A stretch of 64,000 nt of DNA from Tabrizicola sp. (lineage in GTDB: Bacteria > Pseudomonadota > Alphaproteobacteria > Rhodobacterales > Rhodobacteraceae): NCBI RefSeq assembly GCF_016792905.1, contig NZ_JAEULP010000037.1, forward strand, positions 48,855-112,854, written 5' to 3'. This document shows, in pieces, positions 1 to 8,801 of this stretch. Within the stretch, counting starts at the first letter, position 1. The number at the start of each line of letters is the position of its first letter. The position numbers and the translations under genes were made by a program. The notes beneath the pieces are model-generated. The model had not been told where the DNA came from and made no database searches. It worked only from the letters and a program-made list of their open reading frames with translations.

Positions 1-271
1 AGAAGGCCAGCCAGTCGACGTCGGCATGTTTTCTTGCATGATCATAGGCCCGCCGCTGCGGCCGCGGGCCCATTTCGTGCGGCCAGTCCAGATGGACAAG
101 CTCACCGGCCTCGTCCAGCGCCCGCAAGACCTCGGTGGTGCCGTCGGTGCTGGCATTGTCGTAGATCAGGAAGTCGGTGAACCCCAGCGCCTTGTAATGC
201 GCCAGCCATTCCACCACCCCCCGGATTTCGTTCCGGACGATGCCGCACAGCGCAATGCGTTCCCCTGCCAT
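1..271 (-). CDS. Glycosyltransferase family 2-like protein, partial (3' end outside window)
   Basis: Only the first 90 codons are in the window; the gene runs off the left edge. Translation from the ATG at 269-271 begins MAGERIALCGIVRNEIRG and continues with a stretch containing FLIYDNASTDGTTEVL. The N-terminal 'IVRNE' strand and the 'YDNASTDGT' nucleotide-sugar-binding segment are typical of GT-A fold glycosyltransferases of the GT2/GT92 type that extend surface polysaccharides. Substrate and acceptor cannot be told from this fragment. It is transcribed leftwards and shares orientation with the hydrolase gene to its right, 47 bases away, but there is no overlap to prove an operon. Confidence 0.75.
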   Translation of the reverse strand, partial: MAGERIALCGIVRNEIRGVVEWLAHYKALGFTDFLIYDNASTDGTTEVLRALDEAGELVHLDWPHEMGPRPQRRAYDHARKHADVDWLAF

Positions 272-318
272 GGGCAGGGTTCTATCCGGCCAATCCGGCA
301 CCGATCAAGCTGCAACGG

Positions 319-1218
319 TCAGGCGAGGTTCGCCCTGAAGAAGTCCAGCGTCCGACCCCAGGCCAGCTCCGCCGCCGCAGCGTCATAGCGGGGCGTCGTG
401 TCGTTGTGGAAGCCGTGGTTCACGCCGGGATAGATGAAGGCCTCGTACCTGATCCCCGCCGCCTTCAGGGCCGCCTCGTACTCCGGCCAGCCCGCGTTGA
501 TCCGCTCGTCCAGTTCCGCATAGTGGATCAGCAGCGGGCATTTGATCTTCGCCACATCCGCCGCCGCCGGTTGCCGCCCGTAGAACGGCACCGCGCCCGA
601 AAGCTCCGGGTAGGCCACCGCGCAGGCATTGGCGACACCGCCGCCATAGCAGAACCCCGTCACCCCGACCTTCCCGGTCGATCCCTCATGCGCCAGCAGC
701 CATTCCACCCCGGCGAAGAAATCGTTCATCAGCTTCGCCGGATCGACCGTCGCCTGCAACTCCCGCCCCTTCTCGTCGTCGCCCGGATAGCCGCCGACCG
801 AGGTCAGCCCGTCCGGCGCCAGCGCCAGAAACCCGGCCTGCCCGAGCCTGCGCGCCACGTCCTCGATGTAGGGGTTCAAGCCCCGGTTCTCATGCACAAC
901 CAGCACGGCGGGCAGCTTGCCCTCGGGCCCCGCAGGCCGCACCAGATAGCCGTTCACCGTGCCATGCCCGTTCGGCGAGGGGTAAGTGACCCGCTCGGCC
1001 ACGATCCCCGCATCATCGACCGCCACCTGTTGGGCCAGGGCATAATTCGGCGACAGCATGTTCAAGAGCATCGCCGCCGTGACACCCCCCACGGCCCATT
1101 TCCCGGCTCGGTCCAGAAACTCGCGCTTCGAAATCTTCCCGTGCGCGTAGAAATCGTACAGTTCCAGCAGTTCCTGATCGAAGTCCTTCGCCGTCATCCG
1201 TTCCATCGGTCGGTTCAT
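319..1218 (-). CDS. Dienelactone hydrolase family protein with N-terminal signal-like segment
   Basis: 299 residues from the ATG at 1216-1218, chosen because CAGGAGGCAC lies just upstream; an in-frame extension to 1278 lacks such a site. Family knowledge: DLH-fold alpha/beta hydrolases use a Cys-Asp-His triad. Visible here are the Cys nucleophile in GFCYGGG, an Asp in AELDERIN and a His in GVNHGFHND near the C-terminus. Residues about 30-65 contain [12 protein letters not shown] followed by a hydrophobic run and ALAQQ, which resembles a Tat signal but with KR in place of RR, so export is plausible and unproven. The natural substrate is unknown; many family members are annotated carboxymethylenebutenolidases without proof. 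Confidence 0.85.
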   Translation of the reverse strand: MNRPMERMTAKDFDQELLELYDFYAHGKISKREFLDRAGKWAVGGVTAAMLLNMLSPNYALAQQVAVDDAGIVAERVTYPSPNGHGTVNGYLVRPAGPEGKLPAVLVVHENRGLNPYIEDVARRLGQAGFLALAPDGLTSVGGYPGDDEKGRELQATVDPAKLMNDFFAGVEWLLAHEGSTGKVGVTGFCYGGGVANACAVAYPELSGAVPFYGRQPAAADVAKIKCPLLIHYAELDERINAGWPEYEAALKAAGIRYEAFIYPGVNHGFHNDTTPRYDAAAAELAWGRTLDFFRANLA

Positions 1219-1440
1219 CGGTGCCTCCTGTCGGTGGGAAAGCCCAAAGGTAGCCCGGACGGCACCCGGGTCCTGCACACGAAGGCGTGAGTCCCCGCCG
1301 CCACAGTCCCGCCCCCATATCCGGTGGGCCGAATATTGCCCTTCCCGAAATCATCGGCCTGCCCCTATAGTCAGTGGCAAGGAACCGGGGGAACACCCGG
1401 CCTTGAGGCAGGAAGACCAACAACAGCAAGGAGGGGGCCG

Positions 1441-1908
1441 ATGCGCTGCCCATTCTGCGGCAACATCGACACGCAGGTGAAGGATTCCAGACCGGCCGAG
1501 GATCACGTCTCGATCCGCCGCCGCCGGTTCTGTCCGGCCTGCGGTGGCCGCTTCACCACTTACGAACGTGTCCAGCTGCGCGATCTCGTCGTCATCAAGT
1601 CCTCCGGCAAGCGCGAGGACTTCGACCGCTCGAAACTGGAACGCTCGATCCGCATCGCGATGCAGAAGCGCCCGATCGACCCGGAACGCATCGACCAGAT
1701 GATCAGCGGCATCGTCCGGCGGCTGGAGTCCCTGGGCGACACCGACATTTCGTCGAAGGTGATCGGCGAGATCGTGATGGAAAGCCTCGCCCGGATCGAC
1801 ACCGTCGCCTATGTCCGCTTCGCCAGCGTCTACAAGAACTTCCAGACGGCGGACGATTTCGACGGCTTCGTCTCCGAGCTTCGGCCCGGAGCCGCCGGGG
1901 AAGAGTGA
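1441..1908 (+). CDS. nrdR: Transcriptional repressor NrdR
   Basis: 155 residues, the usual length of the family. NrdR represses ribonucleotide reductase genes by binding NrdR boxes and senses ATP/dATP through an ATP-cone. The N-terminus [18 protein letters not shown] and the later [15 protein letters not shown] form the four-Cys zinc ribbon; the ATP-cone follows from about residue 48 ([16 protein letters not shown]). The start is set by an AAGGAGGGGG site a few bases upstream of ATG 1441; the longer open frame to 1324 is not used. It overlaps the start of ribD by four bases, a common arrangement linking nrdR with riboflavin genes. Confidence 0.96.
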   Translation: MRCPFCGNIDTQVKDSRPAEDHVSIRRRRFCPACGGRFTTYERVQLRDLVVIKSSGKREDFDRSKLERSIRIAMQKRPIDPERIDQMISGIVRRLESLGDTDISSKVIGEIVMESLARIDTVAYVRFASVYKNFQTADDFDGFVSELRPGAAGEE

Positions 1909-3002
1909 TCCCCCGGCCGGAAGACGCTCCCCACATGGCCCATGCCCTGCGCCTTGCCGCGCGGGGCCTGGGCAATGTCTGGCCCAACCCTGCCGTCGGC
2001 TGCGTTCTCGTCAAGGACGGCCTGATCGTCGGCCGCGGCTGGACCCAACCCGGCGGACGCCCCCACGCCGAGGTGCGCGCGCTGGAACAGGCCGGTGACG
2101 CGGCGCAGGGCGCCACCGCCTATGTCACGCTGGAGCCTTGCGCCCACCACGGCCACACCCCGCCCTGCGCCGAAGCCCTGATCGCCGCCAAAGTCGCCCG
2201 CGTGGTGTCCGCCCTCACCGACCCCGACCCCCGCGTTTCAGGCAAGGGCCACGTCCTGCTCCGCGCCGCCGGGATCGCCGTCACCGAAGGCGTCCTCACC
2301 GCCGAGGCCACGCGCCTCAACGCCGGTTTCCTGAAGCGCGTCACGCAAGGCCTGCCCTTCGTCACCCTGAAACTCGCCGCATCGCTCGACGGCCGCACCG
2401 CCACCGCCACCGGCGAATCCCGCTGGATCACGGGACCGGAAGCCCGCCGCAAGGTCCACGCCCTCCGCCTCTCCCACGACGCCGTCATGGTCGGCTCGGG
2501 CACCGCCCTCGCCGACGACCCCGACCTCACCGTCCGCGACCTCGGCGCCACCCGCCAACCCGTCCGCATCCTCCTCGACCGGATGCTCAAGCACTCGCCC
2601 GAAAGCCGCCTCGGCCGCACCGCCAGCGATCACCCCGTCTGGCTCCTGCACGGTCCCAACGCATCGGAAGCCGCCCGCAAGGCATGGGCCACCACCGGCG
2701 CCACCCTGATCGAGACGCCCGAAACCCAAGGCCGCCTCGACTTGAAGACCGCCCTGCAAACCCTCGCCGTCAAGGGCCTCACCCGCATCCTCAGCGAAGG
2801 CGGCGCCACGCTCGCCGCCGCGCTGATCAAGGCGCGCCTCGTCGACGACCTCGCCCTCTTCACCGGCGGCCTCCTGATCGGAGCCGAAGGCCACCCCGCC
2901 CTCGGTCCCCTCGCCCTCGCCGCCCTCGCCGACGCCCCCCGCCCAAGCCTCAGGGAAACCCAGACCCTCGGCCCCGACACCTTCAGCCTCTGGTCCCTCT
3001 GA
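1905..3002 (+). CDS. ribD: Bifunctional riboflavin biosynthesis deaminase/reductase RibD
   Basis: 365 residues. RibD deaminates the pyrimidine formed from GTP by RibA and then reduces its ribose side chain, two consecutive cytoplasmic steps of riboflavin synthesis. The deaminase domain (about 1-145) has the zinc motifs PHAEVRALE and [12 protein letters not shown]; the NADPH reductase domain (about 150-365) starts near [14 protein letters not shown] and has [10 protein letters not shown]. The likely start is the GTG at 1905, which overlaps the nrdR stop by four bases and suggests translational coupling. No FMN riboswitch is seen, as expected for a gene translated directly from nrdR. ribE and ribBA are not in the window. 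Confidence 0.95.
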   Translation: MIPRPEDAPHMAHALRLAARGLGNVWPNPAVGCVLVKDGLIVGRGWTQPGGRPHAEVRALEQAGDAAQGATAYVTLEPCAHHGHTPPCAEALIAAKVARVVSALTDPDPRVSGKGHVLLRAAGIAVTEGVLTAEATRLNAGFLKRVTQGLPFVTLKLAASLDGRTATATGESRWITGPEARRKVHALRLSHDAVMVGSGTALADDPDLTVRDLGATRQPVRILLDRMLKHSPESRLGRTASDHPVWLLHGPNASEAARKAWATTGATLIETPETQGRLDLKTALQTLAVKGLTRILSEGGATLAAALIKARLVDDLALFTGGLLIGAEGHPALGPLALAALADAPRPSLRETQTLGPDTFSLWSL

Positions 3003-3010
3003 CCCGCCAG

Positions 3011-3045
3011 CCTTTCATACTGGCGCAAATATCCCCGCCGGAGGC
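3011..3045. repeat. Dispersed 35-bp repeat, copy 1 (downstream of ribD)
   Basis: The 35 bases here begin CCTTTCATACTGGCGCAA and end ATCCCCGCCGGAGGC. An identical 35-base copy is at 16820-16854, a close copy at 22045-22078 and a degenerate one at 16761-16796. All lie outside coding regions; this one is between the convergent genes ribD and the VOC gene. It carries a short GCC/GGC dyad and no U-tract, so it is not an obvious terminator. Function is unknown. Confidence 0.85.
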
Positions 3046-3047
3046 GC

Positions 3048-3476
3048 CTACCAGCTCCCCGACGACGCCATGCTCGCCCAGGGCTCCGCCGGAGCCTTCG
3101 CCGCCCCGCGCTGCAACAGCTCCACCGACACATTGTCGGGCGACCGGACAAAGGCCATCCGCCCATCCCGCGGCGGCCGGTTGATCAGCACCCCGTTCTT
3201 CGCCAGATGCGCGCAGGTCGCGTAGATATCGTCCACCTCATAGGCCAGATGCCCGAAATGCCGGCTGTCCGACGGCAGCCCCGTATCCCCGTCCCAGTTG
3301 TAGGTCAGCTCCACCGGGCAGTCCTCCTGCCCCGGCGGCGCCATGAACACCAGCGTGAAGCGGCCCCCCTCGTTGTCATAGCGCCGCGTCTCTTTCAGGC
3401 CCAACAGCCGATAGAACGCCATCGACTTCTCCAGATCCTTCACGCGCACCATCGTGTGCAGATACCTGATCGCCAT
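3048..3476 (-). CDS. VOC superfamily protein, lactoylglutathione lyase (glyoxalase I)-like
   Basis: 142 residues from ATG 3476 ([18 protein letters not shown]); GGAGGG stands directly upstream and would be inside the protein if ATG 3488 were used. The single-chain beta-alpha-beta-beta-beta pattern of the vicinal-oxygen-chelate fold is clear: a metal His in YLHTMVRV, a Glu in PVELTYNW, a His in FGHLAYEV, and a Glu in VSVELLQR. These fit the H/E/H/E metal set of glyoxalase I, which converts the methylglyoxal-glutathione hemithioacetal to S-lactoylglutathione. The C-terminal tail after LLQRG is slightly longer than usual and low in complexity. It converges with ribD, and the dispersed repeat fills the junction. 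Confidence 0.85.
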   Translation of the reverse strand: MAIRYLHTMVRVKDLEKSMAFYRLLGLKETRRYDNEGGRFTLVFMAPPGQEDCPVELTYNWDGDTGLPSDSRHFGHLAYEVDDIYATCAHLAKNGVLINRPPRDGRMAFVRSPDNVSVELLQRGAAKAPAEPWASMASSGSW

Positions 3477-3565
3477 TCCACCCTCCATTCATTCATCTAG
3501 CGGTATCACACCGATCAACCGCAAGCTATAGTCAGCCCCGACTCGAACCAACGGAGGCCCCGACC

Positions 3566-4471
3566 ATGCCGCTGACCCCCGAACAGACCGCCGAAATCGA
3601 GGCCGCAAGGGCCACCCCCCGCCCCACCCTCCGCGCCGTCTCCGAGGGGATGGAGGCCCATCTCTACCGCGCCCATCCCGTCCTTGACCACGGCTTCATC
3701 CGCGTCATCGACTACATGGGCGACGACAGCGCCATCGTCCAGGCCGCCCGCGTCAGCTATGGGGCCGGCACCAAGCACGTCCAGAACGACGAGGGCCTGA
3801 TCCGCTACCTGATGCGCCACTGGCACTCCACCCCGTTCGAGATGTGCGAGGTCAAGCTGCACGTCAAGCTGCCGGTCTTCGTCGCCCGCCAGTGGATCCG
3901 CCACCGCACCGCCAACGTCAACGAATACTCCGCCCGCTACTCGATCCTCGACCGCGAGTTCTACATCCCCGCCCCCGAACAACTCGCCGCGCAAAGCACC
4001 GTCAACAACCAGGGCCGGGGCGAGGTCCTGACCGGCGAAGAAGCCGCCCGCGTCCTCGACCTCCTGAAATCCGACGCCAACCGCGCCTATGACCACTACG
4101 AGGCGATGCTGAGCCAGGACGGCCAGCAGGGCCTCGCCCGCGAGCTGGCGCGGATGAATCTCCCCGCCAACATCTACACGCAATGGTACTGGAAGGTGGA
4201 CCTGCACAACCTCTTCCACTTCCTCCGCCTGAGGGCCGACGAACACGCCCAATACGAAATCCGCGTCTACGCCGAGGCGATTGCGGCCACCGTGCGCGAC
4301 TGGGTCCCGCTGGCCTACGCGGCGTTCGAGGACTACCGGATGGGCGGCGTGACGCTCTCGGCGAAGGCGATTGCGGTGTTGAAACGGCGGCTCGCGGGGG
4401 AGGTTGTGACGCAGGAGGCGTCGGGGATGAGCAAGGGCGAGTGGCGGGAGTTTGAGGGGGTCTGGGGGTAA
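3566..4471 (+). CDS. thyX: FAD-dependent thymidylate synthase ThyX
   Basis: 301 residues. ThyX methylates dUMP to dTMP using methylene-THF as carbon donor and reduced FAD as hydride carrier, acting as a homotetramer. The diagnostic ThyX signature is present as [15 protein letters not shown] near residue 112, with the substrate region [19 protein letters not shown] before it and [19 protein letters not shown] in the C-terminal half. The length is typical of alphaproteobacterial ThyX. The N-terminus [18 protein letters not shown] is the usual extension. It is a stand-alone gene; no thyA is seen in the window. Confidence 0.96.
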   Translation: MPLTPEQTAEIEAARATPRPTLRAVSEGMEAHLYRAHPVLDHGFIRVIDYMGDDSAIVQAARVSYGAGTKHVQNDEGLIRYLMRHWHSTPFEMCEVKLHVKLPVFVARQWIRHRTANVNEYSARYSILDREFYIPAPEQLAAQSTVNNQGRGEVLTGEEAARVLDLLKSDANRAYDHYEAMLSQDGQQGLARELARMNLPANIYTQWYWKVDLHNLFHFLRLRADEHAQYEIRVYAEAIAATVRDWVPLAYAAFEDYRMGGVTLSAKAIAVLKRRLAGEVVTQEASGMSKGEWREFEGVWG

Positions 4472-4687
4472 TTCTTCTGTCGTGCTTTCAATACCATAAA
4501 TCGTTAGCTCGTCGCTTCAGTCGCATTGACGGCGTCGGGATTCATCTTCAGGTTGCCACGTTTGCGTCAAATTCAGCTGATTGCCAAAACGTGAATAGTT
4601 CACCGTTTAGTGATACACTGGTCGAGTTCGAGAATTGATTCGAACCTGCACTTACCGAGTGAACCTCTGGATAAACGGAGAACTGGG

Positions 4688-5068
4688 ATGACCTATTCGC
4701 CTAAATCTTTCCTACTGCCTGCACTTCTGTTTGCTTCAGTTAATGTGGCCTCAGTCAGCGCTGCCCACTCGCAAGAGTTCATGTCCCAAGAGGAGCTTCT
4801 TGCCGCAATCCCCGGTCACACCATTCGCGCAAAATCGAATGACGGTACCTCCTGGTACCAAGTTTACAGCACCGGAAAAAAGAAAGGCACCATCGAAGGT
4901 ATGTTCGGCGACCAACCGATTAAGTCGAAATGGTCGGTCAAAGGTGACAAGTGGTGTGAAGACTGGGGCGATGGCAAGGCCTGCTGGGACGTGGAACGCG
5001 TAGACGCAAATTCGCTTCGCATCTACGAGAACGGCAAACCCAGAAAAAACCTCTGGAAGCTGGAATAA
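4688..5068 (+). CDS. Small secreted protein of unknown function
   Basis: 126 residues from ATG 4688, chosen because a typical signal peptide follows (MTYSPKSFLLPALLFASVNV, probable cleavage after VSAAHS) and AACGGAGAACTGGG lies upstream. The mature part is Trp-rich and has one Cys pair in KWCEDWGDGKACWDVER, probably a disulfide. The pattern 'GTIEGMFGDQPIKSKWSVKGDKWCEDW' in shortened form recalls small periplasmic proteins with a beta-sheet repeat, but no family can be named with confidence. The gene and the 216 bases before it are clearly lower in GC than thyX, suggesting later acquisition or relaxed composition. Confidence 0.65.
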   Translation: MTYSPKSFLLPALLFASVNVASVSAAHSQEFMSQEELLAAIPGHTIRAKSNDGTSWYQVYSTGKKKGTIEGMFGDQPIKSKWSVKGDKWCEDWGDGKACWDVERVDANSLRIYENGKPRKNLWKLE

Positions 5069-5088
5069 CTTCGCGGCAAAGGGCGCCC

Positions 5089-5180
5089 GTAGGGTGTGCA
5101 TTCATGCGCACTACGATCTCACGACCGGCCAAACCCCGCCCGGCTGCCATCGTCTTGGTGCGCATGAATGCACACCCTAC
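5089..5180. repeat. REP pair (BIME-like) overlapping the 3' end of the RAYT gene
   Basis: Two 23-base arms, 5089-5111 and 5158-5180, are perfect inverted copies of one another around a 46-base spacer. Each starts with GTAG followed by a short imperfect hairpin (GTGTGCAT-TC-ATGCGCAC), which is the form of REP sequences recognised by RAYT transposases. The TAG of the right arm's GTAG, read on the minus strand at 5177-5179, is the stop codon of the RAYT gene. Confidence 0.85.
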
Positions 5181-5740
5181 AATATGCCCGGATCACCATC
5201 CGCGTCGCGGTGCCACGACGAAAACGGCCACTCCCCCGGATGCCCGACCAACCCGTGCTTCACCGGATTGATCCAGCAATACCGCACATGCGCCGCGAAA
5301 TCCTCGTCCCCCCGGATGTGATGCTCCCAGAACCGCTTTTGCCAGATGGGCGCTTCGCCGCGTAGGTCGGGGTTCACCCCGACTCTTTCTTCATACGCCC
5401 CACCCCGGCGCACACGGCCGCCGTTCGCACCATATCCGTTCTTCGGGGAAAGAGTCGGGGTGAACCCCGACCTACGAACGTCCCTTGTGAACTGCGCCTT
5501 GATCGACGCCATCCTTGTCGCATAATCCGCGTCCCCCTCCGGCAATGACAAGACGCAGTGCATGTGGTCCGGCAACACCACCCAGGCATCAATCCCGAAC
5601 GGTCGCTTCGCGCGGGTCACCGCCACCGCCTGCCGCAACACATCGACATGTCGGACCAGCGTATCCGCCCCCCGGTCCACCAGATTGACCGTGAAGAAAA
5701 CGCAAGCGCCGGGAACCCTGGGACGGATGTATCGCGACAT
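5177..5740 (-). CDS. REP-associated tyrosine transposase (RAYT, IS200-like Y1 family)
   Basis: 187 residues. RAYTs are single-copy relatives of the IS200/IS605 transposase that cut single-stranded REP hairpins next to GTAG and may spread them. The HUH-type metal motif is visible as LPDHMHCVLSL (about residue 57-67), the conserved WQKRFWEHHIRGDEDF follows near 138, and the likely catalytic Tyr is in HVRYCWINPVKHGLVG. Between the HMH half and the WQKRFWEH half sits a segment encoded by a second REP pair (5362-5475) that keeps the frame. The start ATG at 5738-5740 gives the usual MSRYIRP N-terminus. REP pairs at the 3' end and inside the gene identify it as part of a REP/RAYT unit. Confidence 0.88.
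   Translation of the reverse strand: MSRYIRPRVPGACVFFTVNLVDRGADTLVRHVDVLRQAVAVTRAKRPFGIDAWVVLPDHMHCVLSLPEGDADYATRMASIKAQFTRDVRRSGFTPTLSPKNGYGANGGRVRRGGAYEERVGVNPDLRGEAPIWQKRFWEHHIRGDEDFAAHVRYCWINPVKHGLVGHPGEWPFSSWHRDADGDPGIL
5362..5475. repeat. Second REP pair, located inside the RAYT coding sequence
   Basis: Arms 5362-5389 and 5448-5475 (28 bases each) are perfect inverted copies. Each has 5'-GTAG followed by a hairpin of the type GTCGGGGT-TC-ACCCCGAC. The 58 bases between them complete an in-frame insert that encodes residues such as SGFTPTLSP and ERVGVNPDLRGEAP in the RAYT protein. The sequence differs from the REP pair at 5089-5180 but has the same GTAG-hairpin form. Confidence 0.87.
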
Positions 5741-5818
5741 GGCGGCAGTCTGCCCGGGCGCGGTTAACCCGGTGTTACTACGCGCCCCTTTGCGGCCCCC
5801 GCGCCATTATGTTACCAC

Positions 5819-5883
5819 CCGGTTAACGCCCACGGGCAACCACGGGAAATCAAACGACTATCTCAATCTGTCCACCGTGGACA
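5819..5883 (+). promoter_or_regulatory. Conserved upstream element with palindrome TGTCCACCGTGGACA (copy A)
   Basis: The 15-base palindrome (central C) occupies 5869-5883, 17 bases before the ATG of the ArsC/Spx-like gene. It is preceded 48 bases earlier by GGTTAACGCCCACGGGCAAC. The same two blocks, GGTTAATGCCCGCGGCCAAC and TGTCCACGGTGGACA, occur 47 bases apart before recJ (36228-36289), and a weaker palindrome with a similar lead-in is at 17026-17040. This points to a shared regulator or a shared leader element; the factor is unknown. Confidence 0.5.
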
Positions 5884-5900
5884 CAAGGACCGGAACCCCC

Positions 5901-6227
5901 ATGATCCTCTACGGCATCCCGACCTGCGACACCTGCAAGAAGGCCCTCAAGTCCCTGGAACGCGCCGGCAAGGACGTCACCTTCCGCGACATCCGGGCGA
6001 ACCCGCTCAGCCAGCCGGAAGTCGACCGCATCGTCCAGGAATTCGGCTCGAAGGCGGTGAACCAGCAGTCCACCACCTACCGCAGCTTCAACGATTTCCT
6101 GAAAGCCTCCGACCCCGAGGCGCAGATCATGGCACAGCCGACCGTGATGAAACGGCCGGTCATCCAGGACGGGGATCTCTGGTATCTGGGGTGGGACAGC
6201 GCGACCGAAGCCGCGCTGACCGACTAG
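5901..6227 (+). CDS. ArsC/Spx family thioredoxin-fold protein
   Basis: 108 residues, normal for the ArsC/Spx/YffB family. The N-terminus MILYGIPTCDTCKKALKSL has the CxxC of a thioredoxin-like fold; ITCDTC-type small proteins of this group are called arsenate reductase-like, but true ArsC needs additional Arg residues that are not obvious here, so YffB/Spx-like is the safer name. The C-terminal TVMKRPVIQDGDLWYLGW matches the family's 'KRP' loop. The start ATG 5901 directly follows the palindromic element at 5869-5883. The gene converges with the cold-shock gene, with one base between them. Confidence 0.85.
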   Translation: MILYGIPTCDTCKKALKSLERAGKDVTFRDIRANPLSQPEVDRIVQEFGSKAVNQQSTTYRSFNDFLKASDPEAQIMAQPTVMKRPVIQDGDLWYLGWDSATEAALTD

Positions 6228-6228
6228 A

Positions 6229-6435
6229 TCAAAGCAGCCGCAGGTCGCCGGCCGACTGCTTGCCGTCGCGGCCCGACTGCAGCTCGTAGCCGATCTTCTG
6301 GTTGTCGCTCAGGCCCTTCAGCCCGGCCCGTTCCACCGCCGAGATGTGGACGAACACGTCCTTGCCGCCATCATCCGGCGCGATGAACCCGTAGCCCTTG
6401 GTCGAATTGAACCATTTCACGGTGCCTGTCGGCAT
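6229..6435 (-). CDS. Cold-shock protein (CspA family)
   Basis: 68 residues, a single OB-fold cold-shock domain. RNP1 is visible as KGYGFIAPDD and RNP2 as DVFVHISAVE, so it should bind single-stranded RNA/DNA and act as an RNA chaperone. The start at 6435 is supported by CTGAGAGGAGAAGCGG just upstream. The tail GRDGKQSAGDLRLL is the usual family ending. About 257 bases separate it from the thrS stop; that space holds no convincing gene. Confidence 0.95.
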   Translation of the reverse strand: MPTGTVKWFNSTKGYGFIAPDDGGKDVFVHISAVERAGLKGLSDNQKIGYELQSGRDGKQSAGDLRLL

Positions 6436-6692
6436 TCCGCTTCTCCTCTCAGAACCCCCCGGGGCGTCATTGCCCCGAGCCGTGCCACCAGGTCTTCCAG
6501 GGCTTCGTTCAGAGAGCCGGTCAGGAATTCTGTCGTCACTGCGGCGATGATGCCAAGGATTCGCCGAAAATCAAGCCGCAAGGCGAACCTGTTCAACCCC
6601 AAGGTAGCGATCCGCGCAGGCGGCCTGCCGCTCCTGCCCGCCAAAACGGCAGGCGGCAGGGCCAATCCGGTGCCCCGTGGCCCCCGGTCGCG

Positions 6693-8639
6693 TCAGGCCC
6701 CGGCGGGCGGCAGGGCCTCGAATCCGAAGGTCGCGATGGCCTGGTCCAGGCTGATCGTCTCGGTCCGGGTCTCGCCCAGGCGGCGGACGGAAACGGTGCG
6801 GCCCTCGACCTCCTGCATGCCCACGGCCAGGATCACCGGAACCTTGCCGACCGAATGCTCGCGGACCTTGTAGTTGATCTTCTCGTTCCGCACATCCGCC
6901 TCGGCCCGGACGCCCGCCTTTCTCAGCGCGGCGACCACCTCATGCACGAACGGATCGGCGTCCGAGACGATGGAGGCCACCACCACCTGCCGCGGCGCCA
7001 GCCAGAACGGCAGTTTGCCGGCATAGTTCTCCAGCAGGATGCCGATGAACCGCTCGAACGAGCCCAGAACGGCGCGGTGGAGCATGTAGGGCATGTGCTT
7101 CGCCCCGTCCTCGCCGACATATTCCGCACCCAGGCGGTGCGGCAGTTGCGCGTCGACCTGGAAGGTGCCGCACTGCCACTGCCGCCCGATGGCATCGGTC
7201 AGCTTGAAGTCAAGCTTCGGGCCATAGAACGCCCCGTCGCCGGGGTTGATCTCGTAGGGCAGGCCCAGGCTGTTGATCGCACCTTCCAGCGCGCCTTCAA
7301 CCTTGTCCCACTGCTCGTCCGTGCCGATTCGAACTTCGGGCCGGGTGGACAGCTTGATGTCGAAGCTGTCGAAGCCGAGGTCCTTGTAGACCGATGACAG
7401 CAGCCGGATGAATCCGGCGCATTCGGACTCAATCTGGTCTTCCGTGCAGAAGATATGCGCATCGTCCTGCGTGAAGCCGCGCACCCGCATCAGCCCGTGC
7501 ATCGAGCCGGACGACTCATACCGATGGCACGACCCGAACTCCGCCAGCCTGAGCGGCAGGTCGCGGTAGCTCTTCAGACCCTGGTTGAACACCTGCACAT
7601 GGCAGGGGCAGTTCATCGGCTTCAGCGCGTTGATCCGCTTTTCCTTGGCGCCCTCTTCGTCCACCTCGACGATGAACATGTTCTCGCGGTAGGCCTCCCA
7701 GTGGCCCGACTTCTCCCACAGTACCCTGTCCACCACCTGCGGCGTCCTGATCTCCTTGTAGCCCGCCTGCCGCAGACGGCCGCGCATGTAGTCTTCCAGC
7801 ACCCGATAGATCGTCCAGCCGTTCGGATGCCAGAACACCATGCCCGGCGCTTCTTCCTGGAGGTGGAACAGCTCCATCTCGCGCCCCAACTTGCGGTGGT
7901 CGCGCTTGGCCGCCTCCTCCAGCATCGTCAGATGCGCCTTCAGGTCGTCGCGGTTCCTGAACGCCACGCCATAGATGCGCTGCAACATCGGCCGCGAGGC
8001 ATCGCCCAGCCAGTAGGCCCCTGCGACATGCGTCAGCTTGAACGCATCCGCCGGAACCTGCCCCGTGTGCTGGAGGTGAGGTCCACGGCACAGGTCCTGC
8101 CAGTTGCCGTGCCAGTACATCCGGATGTCCTCGCCCTCCGGGATGCGGTCCAAGAGCTCCAGCTTGAACGGCTCCTGCCGCCCCCGGTAATACTCCACCG
8201 CCCGCGCCCGCTCCCACAGCTCCGTCCTGACCGGATCGCGCGCGTTGATGATCTGCTTCATCCGCGCCTCGATCGCCCCCAGGTCTTCCGGAGTGAACGG
8301 CTCTTCCCGGTCGAAATCGTAGAACCAGCCCTGGTCGCGCACCGGGCCGATGGTGACCTTCACCTCCGGCCAGATCTCCTGCACCGCCCGCGCCATGATA
8401 TGCGCGAGGTCATGCCGGATCAGCTCCAGCGCCGGACCCTCGTCCTTCAGCGTGTTGAGGGAAATCGTCGCGTCCGCCGGGATCGGCCACTGCAAATCCC
8501 AGTGCTTGCCGCCCACCTGCGCCGAAATCGACGCCTTGGCCAGCGACGGTGCGATGCTTGCCGCCACGTCGGCAGGCGTCACGCCCGCCGGATACTGGCG
8601 GATGATGCCGTCGGGAAATGTCAGGGAAATCTGGCTCAT
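6693..8639 (-). CDS. thrS: Threonine--tRNA ligase
   Basis: 648 residues, the standard bacterial length. ThrRS charges tRNA-Thr and edits misacylated Ser. Domain order: TGS at about 1-60 ([18 protein letters not shown]), editing domain with the HxxxH-type [10 protein letters not shown] near residue 73, class II catalytic core with motif 2 around [11 protein letters not shown] and motif 3 near [13 protein letters not shown], then the C-terminal anticodon-binding domain from about [12 protein letters not shown]. Zinc ligands include a Cys in [13 protein letters not shown] 8639 is chosen for the TGS start and the GAGGAG upstream; a much longer open frame continues to 10400 only because of GC-rich codon bias. 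No T-box or attenuator is seen. Confidence 0.97.
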   Translation of the reverse strand: MSQISLTFPDGIIRQYPAGVTPADVAASIAPSLAKASISAQVGGKHWDLQWPIPADATISLNTLKDEGPALELIRHDLAHIMARAVQEIWPEVKVTIGPVRDQGWFYDFDREEPFTPEDLGAIEARMKQIINARDPVRTELWERARAVEYYRGRQEPFKLELLDRIPEGEDIRMYWHGNWQDLCRGPHLQHTGQVPADAFKLTHVAGAYWLGDASRPMLQRIYGVAFRNRDDLKAHLTMLEEAAKRDHRKLGREMELFHLQEEAPGMVFWHPNGWTIYRVLEDYMRGRLRQAGYKEIRTPQVVDRVLWEKSGHWEAYRENMFIVEVDEEGAKEKRINALKPMNCPCHVQVFNQGLKSYRDLPLRLAEFGSCHRYESSGSMHGLMRVRGFTQDDAHIFCTEDQIESECAGFIRLLSSVYKDLGFDSFDIKLSTRPEVRIGTDEQWDKVEGALEGAINSLGLPYEINPGDGAFYGPKLDFKLTDAIGRQWQCGTFQVDAQLPHRLGAEYVGEDGAKHMPYMLHRAVLGSFERFIGILLENYAGKLPFWLAPRQVVVASIVSDADPFVHEVVAALRKAGVRAEADVRNEKINYKVREHSVGKVPVILAVGMQEVEGRTVSVRRLGETRTETISLDQAIATFGFEALPPAGA

Positions 8640-8801
8640 GGCCGTCTCCTCGTCAGTTTGGCGCCTACGAAACGCCCGGTTGCGGGTTATGTCGGGCGGT
8701 TTCTGCCAAGCCGCTGGGGTGAAGTCAAGCCATGCGCGACCTTCCGCCCGCGGGTTGCACGACCCCTGACGAATGCGCGTATCGCTTGCTATCTTCCTTG
8801 C

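Noticed and set aside
5763-5826. GTTAACCCGGTGTTAC and GTTACCACCCGGTTAAC as CtrA sites
   Set aside because: Each has only one perfect TTAA half (the other is TTAC); this is weaker than the box at 18238 and may be chance.
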